Assembly: GCA_008694505.1 (NCBI GenBank)
Contig: VZDJ01000099.1
Span: 409,037-473,036 of the forward strand
DNA from: Cyanoderma ruficeps
Lineage: Eukaryota; Chordata; Aves; Passeriformes; Timaliidae
DNA length: 64,000 nucleotides
Reading direction: 5' to 3'
Shown here: one piece after another, positions 12,075 through 22,700 of the stretch
How the letters are laid out: every line of letters begins with the position of its first letter
Position numbering within the stretch: the first letter of the stretch is position 1
The notes under the pieces: model-generated
Told to the model about the DNA's origin: nothing
What the model saw: the letters and a program-made list of their open reading frames with translations, nothing else
The model's database searches: none
Made by a program: the position numbers and the translations under genes

Positions 12075-13896
12075 CTGTAAATTTAAAGTGTTCCATTTCC
12101 AGAAGTTAGAAATGCAGTCTAAGCATGAATTTGGTCAACAAAATCTGGTCCTTACTCCTCCTAACCATCTTCCATCTCACAAGAATTCTCTCCCCCAGAT
12201 CTCTTTCATTGCTCGAGCTGCTTGTGAGTCAAAGAAAAACACAGCAGCAAATGTAGGCAAAGGGGCTCACAGGTGACAGTGCCACAGGGCACAGCACTGC
12301 CAAACCACACTGTCACCACGCCAAAGGGCTTTTCAGCAGGGAGGCAGATGCAGCTAAATGCAACATTCAGGTACCTGAGGGATGTATTTGATCAATAACT
12401 GGCTCTTACAGGTAATATTTCTGAATTTATAAAAGTTGTTTTTTTTAAAGTCACACAGTGTAGCAAGACCTGGCAATGCAACTGGACAAAGGAGTAAGAA
12501 ACCACAGCTGAAGAGCCTTGAGGAATGTGCTCAGGCATCACCACTCACACACAGCAGGTCCTGAGAGAGCAGAGTGCACAGAGAGCAGGGCTTGGAGAAG
12601 ACTGTCAGGGTAATGGGATTTATATTCCTAAACAGCACAAGCCCACACTGAAGTGCACATTTCAATGACGAGAGCTGGTAGCTGCTCTCCTGTCCCAGGC
12701 AGCAGCACAGCCACACTCCAACATGTACCTGCAGCAGCCAAGACATGGAGGGAGCTTGCAGGAAACCTCTACACCAGGAGAAGTAAATAACTCATGTCCT
12801 CTGAGGACTCGAGGAAGGTTAGTGAAATATAAGGCATTTTAGATGCTTTTATGTTTGAATATATTTAAAAAACAACTTTGGGAATATTTTCCCCTTTTTG
12901 TGCTGTAGCCTTAAAAAGTCCTGAAGCGCTAAACCAGGTGTTATTTATTAAGCACATTAGAATGACCTTTTACAGATCTGTGCTCCGGGAAGTGACATCT
13001 GTGCTGCTGAGTGGTGGTGTCAGTGTTGTTCTGCCTTACCCCATCAGGTTTCCACAGCAAAGCAAGCTGTGACTTGACTGAGAGGCAGGAATGCAGTCAA
13101 GGGCACTCTGGCTCTGCTGGGCAATGACACATCTGTTACTCCACTTCTCCTTTCACTCCACATTACCTGCCAGGTTACTACACGTGGTTCTCCCTCTTTG
13201 TACCCCCAAAGGAGCAATTCTTGCACCACAGCCACAAACAATGAATTTATCACCCACGATCATCCTCACCATGGGCAGCGTTACCTTTTTCACAGCAGTA
13301 GTCTGAGCGGTTTGACTGGGTGTGCTGGTTCATTAAAGCACAGATATTTCAAAGGAAATGTCTACATGAAAAAGTACCCTTGAAATTGCGTATCCATTGG
13401 GAAGCAGCCTGTAAGATATTCCCACATTACTGCATTCAGTTCCTGACCTAATATCTGACTCACATCACCGGATGAAAGCTACCTTTACAAATGGCAAAAA
13501 ATGAACCACTTATTTCCTATCAGTCAAAAAATACAGTGAGACATTTCCTCAGACCATGCTGCCATGAAATAAAACCTGTTCACCTGAAACATAAATTAGT
13601 GTGTTGTACTTCAACACTGGGGCAGGCCCACGAGTGCCCAGCTACCAAAGCCTGGCTAGGCACTGTAAGAAAGCCAGTTGTTTTCAGCTGGGCAGGGGGT
13701 GGCTTTCTGGATCATCATTTATTGGCAAATCAATTGATGATCCAAATCCCTTCCGCTCTGGGTGTGCAAAACCATTTTGAGTGGGCACGATGAATGGTAC
13801 TCACTTGGTGCCACTTGTCACATAAGCCAAGCGAGGCACACAAGCTCCTATTTGGGGCACAGGTGTGAGCTCACACACAGTGTGGGGCCACGGTAC
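12075..13896 (-). other. RALGAPA2 intron 21 (1.8 kb)
   Basis: No repeat or coding segment recognised. Confidence 0.75.
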
Positions 13897-14070
13897 CTGT
13901 GAGGTTGGTGGGCTCCTGCGAGGGGCTGAGCTGGAGCCAGCGTGGCGCCACAGGATCCGCACCCGTGCCCGGCCTGGCCTCAGGGTCATCCTCGGCTGCC
14001 TGCCAGGCCACCAGCGCGATGTCCACATCAGCTGCACAGCCCAGGGACGTGTCACTGCTCACGCTCTCAC
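13897..14070 (-). CDS. RALGAPA2: RALGAPA2 exon 21 (codons 885-942)
   Basis: Encodes SESVSSDTSLGCAADVDIAL, then VAWQAAEDDPEARPGTGADP and VAPRWLQLSPSQEPTNLT. It aligns to SES..SDTTLGC, WQTCEEDPE and WLQLSP..ASNLT of human alpha-2; the middle is unconserved and GC-rich. The acceptor is tttgcag and the donor GTACCG. It ends in phase 1. Confidence 0.9.
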
Positions 14071-14214
14071 CTGCAAACAGCACAGCCCTGCTCACATCTG
14101 CACCCTGGGCTACAGCAGCAGAGTGCCCCAGAAAAGCATCTCGGCTGCCTGCAACAAAATCACAGCACTGATTTCAGGTGCTGCACTTGACAAAAGCATT
14201 CTCTGGGCACTCAC

Positions 14215-14305
14215 TTTTCTCTCTCTCTCTGTAATACCCATGTGATTGCTGCAAGTCTGCTTTCAGATCCAACTCAGCTGTACTCCTGCTTCTCCATATT
14301 AGCAC
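14215..14305 (-). CDS. RALGAPA2: RALGAPA2 exon 20 (codons 855-884)
   Basis: Encodes VLIWRSRSTAELDLKADLQQ then SHGYYREREK. The family counterpart is [20 protein letters not shown] followed by CRERQK. A short AG repeat within the exon encodes the RERE residues. The acceptor is ctctgcag and the donor GTGAGT. It ends in phase 1. Intron 20 is only 144 nt. Confidence 0.87.
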
Positions 14306-15138
14306 CTGCAGAGAAAAAATTCATCTCAGTTTATACAGCTTTGAGCACTACACCACATTCTAGCAAATTTCACACCAACACAGTCATTAGAAATTAACCA
14401 CAACCCACTCAAGACATTCTCATGAATATTCAGACTATCAAAGTGTTTGTCAATGTCCCTAGACAAACATCAGGCTTTCCATGTCATTCTTAATCCTCCC
14501 TTTCACAACTTCAGTTTTCACACCAACAGGCAGGATTTTTACCTATGTTTTTCAAACACATGTGAAATAATTTGTTAAGGTATTAAAAAAAAAGTCTTTC
14601 AGCCTTCATATTTCTCAGACATGACCAGGCTGAGTCATTTATTCTTTCAACTGTTCACTCAAAAGTTGCAATTAAAAATGTATGAAGTTTGTCTGTGCTA
14701 ATGTCAACTCACACTAACATCTGCCATGCACGGCTGGTGATAGGAACTGTGCTGAAGAGAAGCACTTTCATCAGTACTTTAAACCATCAAACACTTATTC
14801 CAGTGTACTGTAGCTCTGTAATAGCCATGAATTATTTATCTTTTAAAAGTTACGAACTTCTTGTTGATGTTTAATATTTTAAAAAAGGACCAAAGCTTTG
14901 TGTAAGAGTAGAACAGAGAGAAACCTACAGAAGCAGCTGACAAGGTCAGGAGACACAAACTGATCACACCCAGCAGGACAATAACATGCTACAGCTCACT
15001 TCCAGATTTCATGCTAGAAACAGGATTAATCACTTTTCACACTTTCACCTCCTAGAGTTTCTGAATGCTAAAAAGCATCTGATTAAAAAGAAAACACTGC
15101 TAGGATCTTATCAGAAATTATTTTTGGGTTTGCCTTAC

Positions 15139-15221
15139 TTGTTCGGCTTCATGCTCCTTTGCACATCCTTTATTTTCCTGAACTGATTTGGAGTCTGAAG
15201 CTGAATTTCCAGCCTTTTTAC
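15139..15221 (-). CDS. RALGAPA2: RALGAPA2 exon 19 (codons 827-854)
   Basis: Encodes GKKAGNSASDSKSVQENKGC then AKEHEAEQ. It is a diverged, low-complexity linker, but the QENKG..K.EHE core fits the human order. The acceptor is tttctag and the donor GTAAGG. Phase goes from 1 to 0. Confidence 0.85.
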
Positions 15222-15733
15222 CTAGAAATTTCAGAAGGGAAATGAGAACTATAAACATTTGCAGGACAAAAATACACAGCAAGTATCATGTAAATTTCAG
15301 CAATGTTTACACGTTTCATATTTATACTTAAGGGCCATACAACACTTAAATGGGATACAAGATGCTTTGATAAATCCTTCAGAAGCATAACATACTCACA
15401 GGAGGGGAACTGAACTCCAGCTGCAGCTTGAGTACACAAAATTCAAATGCAAGTCAGGTTAAAGAAAGTCAGTTACATGCAAAATGCACACACAGGCCAG
15501 GTCTCAATTTTGGCCTCTCTGCTTTACAAAAGGTCACATCTTGCACTCAAGGTCTCTAACTTCTTTAAAAAAGGTTTTTTCAACCACTTACCAACTACGC
15601 AGTGACTAAGAAAATGAGATAAACATTTTAGAGGAGAACTGGAAACCAAAGTAAGAGCAGCATTTGTAAGGTTGAACAAGTCTCAACACTTTTCCTTGAA
15701 AAACACAGTATTGCTGTACTTTATTAAAATTAC

Positions 15734-15871
15734 CTTGAAAAAAATCAGATGGAATCTGATCTGCAATATCAGAAGTGCTGCTGCTTCGAGTTAGCTGCTG
15801 CTCTTGGTCTGCAAATGGGCTTGCAGCTTCTGCTACTTCTGAATTTTCCAGCTGTTGAGATTCTTCAACTT
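15734..15871 (-). CDS. RALGAPA2: RALGAPA2 exon 18 (codons 781-826)
   Basis: Encodes EVEESQQLENSEVAEAASPF, then ADQEQQLTRSSSTSDIADQI and PSDFFQ. It corresponds to the EVEECQQSEN..QQQ..LRSSSTSDI stretch of human alpha-2. RSSSTSDI is a conserved Ser-rich phospho-type motif shared with alpha-1. The acceptor is aacag and the donor GTAATT. Phase 1 at both ends. Confidence 0.92.
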
Positions 15872-17132
15872 CTGTTGATTTAATTACAACGCAAAATATT
15901 TGCAGGAGCTCATATGTACATCTGTGAACTCTCTGCCTAAGAAAGCTCTATGAAAAAGTGACCCTTGCAAATATTTAAAATTCCCAAGGTAAAATACGCA
16001 AGTTGTAATTTAAGTTCTATAAAATATTCTTAGAAAAACTGCAAAGTTTAGAGAGAGATGCATGAGCAGCGTAAAAGGTCTAGAAAAGGAGAGAAGTGAT
16101 TTTGAGAGTTAACAAACAGGAGGAGGTCCCATGAACAAAACTGAGTTTTCAGTACTAGAGACCCCAACTGGCCTCTGTTCATTGTGGAGACAGAAAGAAC
16201 AGAGCAGAGGCAACAAAACTCTCTTAAATGCAGTGTGGGAAGAAGGTGGCCCCAGAAAGAGGGGAAGGGAGGAGGAATAAAGGCAAAAAATCAGAATAAA
16301 AAAAGTTTTCAGCTACGTATAATTTGGGTTTAGCTTGTGAGGAACAAGCCCAACCAGGTGGCTTTTAGTTTGGCTATAACTGCAAATGAGAAACAAAAGG
16401 AGGAGAAAGAGGCATAAGAATTCCAAAGAGAAAGTAAACTGACATGCTGGGGAAGGAGCACCAGGAACTCCTGAGATTGCAGAGCAACACAGCACTTTTA
16501 GGAATGTGTTTCTCTTTGCATTTGGGAAAAAAAACCCAAAAAAGCTTGTAACACTCCAGTGTTTCCATCCAGCAGTGTGCAAGTTTTAATATGGCTTTAC
16601 TACTTAATAAACACTGTAAGTATTTCAGAAAGTTATCTCAGGAGGCATGTGCACAAAACCTAACATTTCTGGTATTTACTGACTTCAGCTGACTTTCAAT
16701 GTCTTACAGAAAGCAATAAAATAAAACATTCAATGCAATTGACTAACTGGAACAATTTCAGCATTTCCCCAAGATAACTTGAGATGAAAACACACCGAAG
16801 ATGTTTCACCCAGCAGGAATCCCCACAGGGTCATAAAGCACCACGTACAAAACTCTCCTTTCTCTTGCTATGGCAGGTAATGACCCTGGGCAGGACTCAA
16901 GAGTCACAGATCCCTCCCAGGAAGCGAAACATGGGAAACACTTTAAATACTTGGCAGTGTAGATCTAATCGCAACTGATGGTAATCTTTAATATCAATAT
17001 GAACAAAAACTGCTTTGCTTGCAATGCTGCAAACATTCTGAGAAGAATGAACCGGACAGAAAGGGAACAGACAGAGAGCAGTTTAAAAATATAGCAAACA
17101 CTGACTTCAAAGATGACTTTAAAGTACAGTAC

Positions 17133-17273
17133 CTGACAGTCTTTGAGAGCAAGAAGTGTAAGAGATACCAGGGAAGAGAGAGCTCACAGTGTGAAGCAGA
17201 AGAGGTACACTTTTAGTGGCTGGCAAAGCCTCATAAAGATGGACACAGTTGCTGATAGACTGGCTTCGCTTAG
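17133..17273 (-). CDS. RALGAPA2: Probable alternative cassette exon 17 of RALGAPA2 (codons 734-780)
   Basis: A 141-nt open segment flanked by a pyrimidine tract with AG (ctctattttttcctgtaag) and a good donor (CAG|GTACTG). Both ends are phase 1, so inclusion or skipping leaves the frame intact. It encodes AKRSQSISNCVHLYEALPAT then KSVPLLLHTVSSLFPGISYT and SCSQRLS. KRSQS has the RxxS basophilic-kinase form. The canonical protein as I remember it goes straight from exon 16 to exon 18, so this is either a cassette isoform or a lineage exon. Confidence 0.62.
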
Positions 17274-18445
17274 CTTACAGGAAAAAATAGAGCAATAATT
17301 ATATCAGGAACACAATGAAATATTGCAGTTCTGAGTGTCACAACACAACAAAATCCAGTGTTTTGGGATAAAGCTTTACAACAGTAACCCCAGGGGTTTC
17401 TCCCCTGAGATGTAAATTAATACTGTGCAACACTCTCACACTGAAAGGGCGATAATCAGGGATTTCTGATCCTGAGTAAGTATGGAAGTGCCTTCAATTT
17501 GAACACACACAAACAAGAAAAGCCCTCGATCAACACTTCCAGGTTCTCCATACTGCTCTGGTAGAGTGTTAAAGGGGAAAATGCTGCAGCAGCAGAGAGA
17601 ATCCTTCACAGGAGCACAAACAGGGACTAGCTGAATTTAAAAATAAAACTCAGACTGCACTGGCTTCACTGCCAAAGTGCTCTGTGATCCAGGCTGGAGG
17701 CTGTGGCTCAGCCATGGAGCCACAAACCACCTTGAGTGCCCTCCCTCCTTTCAGCTCTCCTGGTAAGGAACCTGGGAGGGAGCTGTGCAGCCCAGCAGCT
17801 CCTGCTCAAAGCGGGGAATTTCCACAGGAGTCTGCCCCACCTAACTGGCACATGGAAACACACTGACATGAAATAAAGGCAGGCCAGCTTCAGGCTGCTG
17901 AAATGCTTGAACAAACCCGGATCTGTTCCATGTCTGGGGTCTCAGTCACTACCCCAACATTCCTCACCCCAGTCTCCCTTCCTGCTTTCCTCTTTCCAGA
18001 AGTAAACATGAGAGGAAAACCTCATCATGCCAAGAAAAAGAGAGCACACGAAGCAACTACAAAAGCATAATGTTTTATTAAATACCTGGTTTACCTTGCG
18101 CTCCCAGGAAATAGTTGTATAGTATTTGTTATCTGCCTGACAGTAGTAAATGCTTTCTTAGGAGCTGATAAAAATAGCAATGTACCTCTCTAGAAAAACC
18201 TCTAATGTGCCCCGGTTTAACTCACAATTCAATGTCCTGTAGCTAAAAGCTTATACAGAGAATTTCCCAAAATACTGTCACTCTGTGATTCACGCTGGCC
18301 AAGATATCCAGACTTGGACGTGCAACCTGTCCATTGGGGAAGTTAATTATTACGTTGCTTTTGGCAGCAGGCACCCCTCAGAGGCAGATTTAAAACTTGG
18401 GTGTTACTGAGGGTCTGGTACCAAAGCACTCAGCCATGGTCTAAC

Positions 18446-18610
18446 CTGTGGCTCTCTGACGGACAATGTTTCTTGCCTTCTCCACGCCTGGGGCCCCAGA
18501 GGTTGTGGCACTTCTGAATCTCATCGGCTCCACAACTTCAGGGTGACTTTTCCAGCTTAATGAAAAAGATCTTCCTACTACAGCTGTCTTCTGAGCCTCT
18601 AAAACACCAC
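18446..18610 (-). CDS. RALGAPA2: RALGAPA2 exon 16 (codons 679-733), AKT-site exon
   Basis: Encodes [20 protein letters not shown], then [20 protein letters not shown] and [21 protein letters not shown] is the RxRxxT motif of AKT; its Thr falls at codon 714, equivalent to the reported Thr715 of human AS250. GRSFS contains the Ser696-equivalent site. The chosen acceptor (tcctaag at 18611-18612) recovers the family GCVLDPQK segment as GGVLEAQK. A second in-frame AG 12 nt downstream is also usable. The donor is GTTAGA. It ends in phase 1. Confidence 0.9.
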
Positions 18611-19135
18611 CTTAGGACAAAGAACACAAAATTTTCTGGCACTGAATGCTTTGGCATGTATTTTTGCTGAAGTACAAATGGACTCAGGCATGGTAAATAT
18701 TAATACTTTGAACAACACAGGTTAACTTTTACTATTAATAAAAAACAACTGGTACTTCAAACTATGTGCCTCTATTTCAAGATGACATGCAAAGGCAGCT
18801 AAAGTACTGTAAATTAGAAACTTTACTAAAAACACACGGAAAGGAATTTTCACAGAGTTGCCAGTGCTAGCCAACAGCACAGGAAACCACAGTGTATCAC
18901 TGCTATCCAAAAAACCCTGACTGTAGGTGCAGGCCCCAGCCTGCCAAACAACTTGACCCCAACTACATCTCCTCCCCAGTGAAGGATGACAACACACAAA
19001 TCCCAAGTGCTTAACATTTGATTAAACAAGTTTTTATATCAGACTAAATGGTGTTTAACATTAAATTGTTTTTTAAGATTAAGCTTCAATATTTAACCAG
19101 TTTGATACAAAAGGCACTGAAGGACAAACAAGAAC

Positions 19136-19373
19136 CTTTGCCTCTCTGCTTTTTTTCCTTCTGTTCACTGAGCTTGTCCAGGGGCAGGTTTGTCATCTCC
19201 ACGCCATACACAGTCCTGGCCAGCACTGCTGTCAGAGAGTCCATGATGTTGGCCCACTCATTGATGAGCTCCTCCCAGTCTGTCAGGGTGGACAGGACAC
19301 TGAGCAGCTCATCCCACAGCTCCCGGGAGATGTAAACGCTCAGGTTCGCTCTGATCCAAGCCACAATGAGGGT
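19136..19373 (-). CDS. RALGAPA2: RALGAPA2 exon 15 (codons 600-678, ends phase 1)
   Basis: Encodes [60 protein letters not shown] and [19 protein letters not shown]. This exon best separates alpha-2 from alpha-1. The acceptor is ccctcag. The donor is GTTCTT, the weakest in the gene; it is set here because the phase and the GKG..VL. junction with exon 16 then fit the family. Confidence 0.93.
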
Positions 19374-20039
19374 CTGAGGGAAGAGATGCCAGTAGCAGCT
19401 GGGGCAGAGCTGACGAGTTCAGCACACCAAGCCCAACCCATAACTCTGGCCTGCACATCAGCACAGGTTTTTGGTGAGGCACAACTGCTGTGCAGCACTT
19501 TTTTCCCTCAGAAAACACTCACAGAAATAATGGGGAAAGTTACTGATGAAGGAAATTTAGAAAAATTTCGGGCTACATGTTGTCTGGCAAACTGAAATAA
19601 GACACTGTGTAATAACAGCAGAATGAAGGACTGTCTTACACCCACAGAAAGACTGCAGTGACTGCGCTCTGGGGCAGCACTACACACTCAGTTATGCGAT
19701 CCAGGCTGCAAGCACAGTAGGAGCACAAATGTCTCCCTCACTCAGTGTGACTCAGTTTCAACTTGCCAGCTGGACTTTAGAAAAACCATTACTTGAACCT
19801 TACACTTTATAGGCATTCACTGAAAACATCCCATCTGTGCTACCATAGTTTGTAACGGAGTCCTGAAGAACAGAGCAAACCCAACTCTCCCTCTGTTAGT
19901 AACAGTTTACAAAATAATTACTAGCAAAACACAAGAAACCTCTCCTTCACAGTAATGCAAGTAGTAGTATATATTATAGTACTCAACTAAAACTGTGGGC
20001 AGCTGCGACAGAGAAAACCAACCAGCCCCGTTCACTCAC

Positions 20040-20151
20040 TCGGAACAGCAGCCCTGCCATGCTCTGAGCAAACATGTCCTTTGTCTGGTTCTCCTTTGGC
20101 TTCTGCATCACAGCTTCTGTTATTCTGAGAAGTATCTGCAGCATCTGTTCC
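20040..20151 (-). CDS. RALGAPA2: RALGAPA2 exon 14 (codons 562-599)
   Basis: Encodes [20 protein letters not shown] then [18 protein letters not shown]. The match to the family is near perfect. The acceptor is aatcag and the donor GTGAGT. It is separated from exon 13 by only 173 nt. Confidence 0.95.
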
Positions 20152-20324
20152 CTGATTCCAAAACAAAAGGTACTCTGTTAGTTGTACCTGCCCATTAGCC
20201 CTGCAGCAAAGCCTCATTTATTGAGAATGAAGGTACACTTTGGACTTCACAGATCATTTGTAAAACAACTTGGTTGGTTGCAGACTGTAACTTTTTCTCT
20301 CAAATCATACCATGTTAATCTTAC

Positions 20325-20473
20325 CACGTCTTTCTGTTCATGGACAACTCCATTATCATGCGTCTGAAGATGTTGAGAATGGCTTTGCAAGCATCCACCT
20401 GCTCCTTCAGCAGCACAGGGACCTCAGTGCATGGCTCCAGCAGGAAAACATTCGCCGAGTTTGTCAGGAATAC
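20325..20473 (-). CDS. RALGAPA2: RALGAPA2 exon 13 (codons 513-561, ends phase 2)
   Basis: Encodes [20 protein letters not shown], then [20 protein letters not shown] and MELSMNRKT. It matches the family helical scaffold closely ([33 protein letters not shown]). The acceptor is atgccag and the donor GTAAGA. The split codon TG|G restores the conserved Trp of KTWEQML. Confidence 0.95.
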
Positions 20474-20959
20474 CTGGCATTGACAGCCCGTTTGCGCAGT
20501 GTTACAAATGAAAATGAATGAGACTTACAACAAAATACTTGTGCTGCTTCAGTTAAACATTTCCCTTTCCTTAGAGGAGTTTCATGTTTTACCCATCACC
20601 TTATTTTTCTATGTTATTCCAGCAAGGAGCCAGGTGGCATCACAGACCCACCAAGGCTCAGTATGGGGTTTTTTGGGTGTCTCTGCTTGGGCAGGCAAGA
20701 GAACGTTCCTCCAGCCACCACATGCTGAAATAGACACCAGTATTTTCAATGAAGCTCAGCAAAAGTAAATGCATTCTGATTAACTAACAGTATTCACAGG
20801 AAGAAAAAAATTAATGTGCTAAAAGACAAATCTATGGCTTTATGAAATGGTCATGTGGTTTAATACACATATTTCAGAGTGATACATGGAGTCCAAATTG
20901 TGTCTTACAAAACCAATCAAGCCCCGGTGTCCTTTTCCTCCATCTTGGAGATTGTAACA

Positions 20960-21041
20960 GAATTTGTAGTGCAAATCCAGATCCCACCCAACTCACCAAA
21001 ATTTGCAGTGCAGGTCACTGACACCGTCCCACCCAGCTCAC
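20960..21041. repeat. Partial duplication of the exon 12 donor region (intron 12)
   Basis: The exon 12 donor and its intronic flank (GTGAGCTGGGTGGGA on the minus strand) recur about 45 bp downstream as GTGAGTTGGGTGGGA at roughly 20984-20998. They are accompanied by a partly repeated cagtgca segment. Confidence 0.7.
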
Positions 21042-21179
21042 CTGCAGTGCGGCCTGAGCACCAGCCTTCACATCCCTGTCCTCATCCTCCAGCACGCAGC
21101 CCCTGCTGACAGCACTGGTGAAGGAGTAGGTCCTGCCCCAGCTGGAGGAGCGCTTGTGTCCGCAGGGCTCCAAGGAGAG
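21042..21179 (-). CDS. RALGAPA2: RALGAPA2 exon 12 (codons 467-512)
   Basis: Encodes [20 protein letters not shown], then [20 protein letters not shown] and [28 protein letters not shown] is diagnostic of alpha-2. The KRSSSWG serines correspond to a reported AKT site near Ser486 of human AS250 (from memory). The acceptor is ttggcag and the donor GTGAGC. Phase 0 at both ends. The intron just downstream contains a second copy of the donor region. Confidence 0.93.
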
Positions 21180-22018
21180 CTGCCAAACACAGCCTGGTTA
21201 GCGACAGGGCACAGAGGAACATGTCCAGACTGAAAAAAACCATCCCCAAGGTCAGCAACAAAAGTGGGGGAACTGGCGTGGCACACACCCATTTCCACAG
21301 GGAATTCCTGTCTATTATTTCTTCATTTCCAAACATGGAATTTAAAGGTCCATGAAAGTTTTAAAAGGTATGTTACTTAAAATATTTTACACCACTTTTC
21401 GTAGTCATTGATTGTAGTAACACTCGAATTAATGTCTGACAAAACTAAAAATTCTCTACAAAACAAAGTAAAAACCTTTTAATTCTCACTGTTTTATAAA
21501 TCTAACATCTTATTCACTTATAGTAGAAAACTTCCCTTTAAACAGTATCAACAGTGTCAAAGAACTTTTACTGATGATTCAAAACAGGATATTAAAATGC
21601 GATGCACAGGAACTGTATCTACAGTTAAATTTCCTAGATTAAGGTGTCCAGTTACAGTATATATAGATTAACACGTATTGTCAAATTTTTAAGTACCACC
21701 AGAATGAAATACTTCTCCAGGCCCTAAGCCAGCTGATAGTCAATTTCAGCACTGCAAAACCCATCAGCGTTTCTTCAAAGAAGTTCTTGCTGTTATATTT
21801 ATATATACAGGGAATAACCACAAATTATATTTCTCAAACCAGCTGCAAGCCTCCCCTGCACTCTAAGTGCTACTCAGTAACTATTTCAACTGTGAGTCCT
21901 TAAATAAAAGCATTTTTTAACCCCTATGCCCCACACACTTTAAACTGTTACTCCTCTACAGAGTGAGATGAAAAGCCCCATACTGCAGTGGACAAAGTAA
22001 GGAACAGGGATACCATAC

Positions 22019-22189
22019 ATGTCTACCATCTGTTTGCACTGAGTCTTCCAAGGGAACAACAGCATCTTGGCTGTCCTCCTTCTTGTCTGGCTCTTCCATG
22101 AACACGGGTTTCTCCTGCAATATCCACTTCTGGTACACCTTCACCACCTTCCGTGTTGCGGATATATCAGAAGGCGGCAACAAAAAAGC
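22019..22189 (-). CDS. RALGAPA2: RALGAPA2 exon 11 (codons 410-466)
   Basis: Encodes [20 protein letters not shown] then [20 protein letters not shown] and a variable acidic end. [18 protein letters not shown] is the alpha-2 counterpart; alpha-1 differs (QEWIQQEEKPLFMQEP). I chose donor GTATGG after codon 466. It keeps phase 0 and restores the exact family spacing to the GHKRSSSWG block of exon 12. A GT 8 nt earlier (GTAGAC) would not. Confidence 0.9.
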
Positions 22190-22472
22190 CTGAAATGGAA
22201 AGTTCACTGATTTCACTCCACATAGGACACAGATGTGATGCACGCAAAACACACACCCCACCACCCACACCGCCATTTTAAGCTGCAAGCTTCAGCTCCC
22301 ACAACAATTCCAAAATCTGATCGTTAAACTACACCTAGGAGGGAGCCCAACCTCCAAGGCTGCTGCTATGACCAGCACCAAGTCTGCCCTGTGACCAGCC
22401 CCCCACAGTGTCTCTCAGACCCGTTCCCTTCAGAAACAAAAACCAGGGCAACGAGCAGCCGCAGGCAGTGAC

Positions 22473-22700
22473 CTGGCGGAACACCTCGTTGACGAAGTTG
22501 ACGTATCCACGCGTGGAGAGGAGGATGCCCTGCACCATCTCATAGACGCTGCGGTGCTGCTCCTCCACGCTGCAGAGGCTGCAGCTGCTGAGCCTCCTGT
22601 CTGACAGGCTGCTGCTGTTGGAGTGCCCGTGCTCCTGCTCGCTTGCCGGCGCCACGCCACTCTCCAGCTCCGCACTCTTCTCCTGGCTCACAGCAACTGT
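22473..22700 (-). CDS. RALGAPA2: RALGAPA2 exon 10 (codons 334-409)
   Basis: The first half is variable ([20 protein letters not shown]). The second half is conserved: [20 protein letters not shown], then [20 protein letters not shown] and EVFRQ. The Ser-rich SLSDRRLS patch contains basophilic-kinase consensus sites. The acceptor is cctgcag. The donor is GTCACT, which lacks the usual purine at +3 and G at +5. Confidence 0.93.

Larger units (their letters stand above)
14306..22472 (-). other. Noncoding sequence among exons 10-20 (introns 10-19)
   Basis: Introns 10 (22190-22472), 11 (21180-22018), 12 (20474-21041), 13 (20152-20324), 14 (19374-20039), 15 (18611-19135), 16 (17274-18445), 17 (15872-17132), 18 (15222-15733) and 19 (14306-15138). 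If exon 17 is skipped, introns 16 and 17 merge into one of 2.6 kb. No transposon was recognised in any of them. Confidence 0.75.

Noticed and set aside
22027..22189. Alternative exon 11 donor GTAGAC 8 nt earlier
   Set aside because: It would need an acceptor 14 nt upstream of the strong ttggcag of exon 12 and spoils the exact family spacing to GHKRSSSWG.
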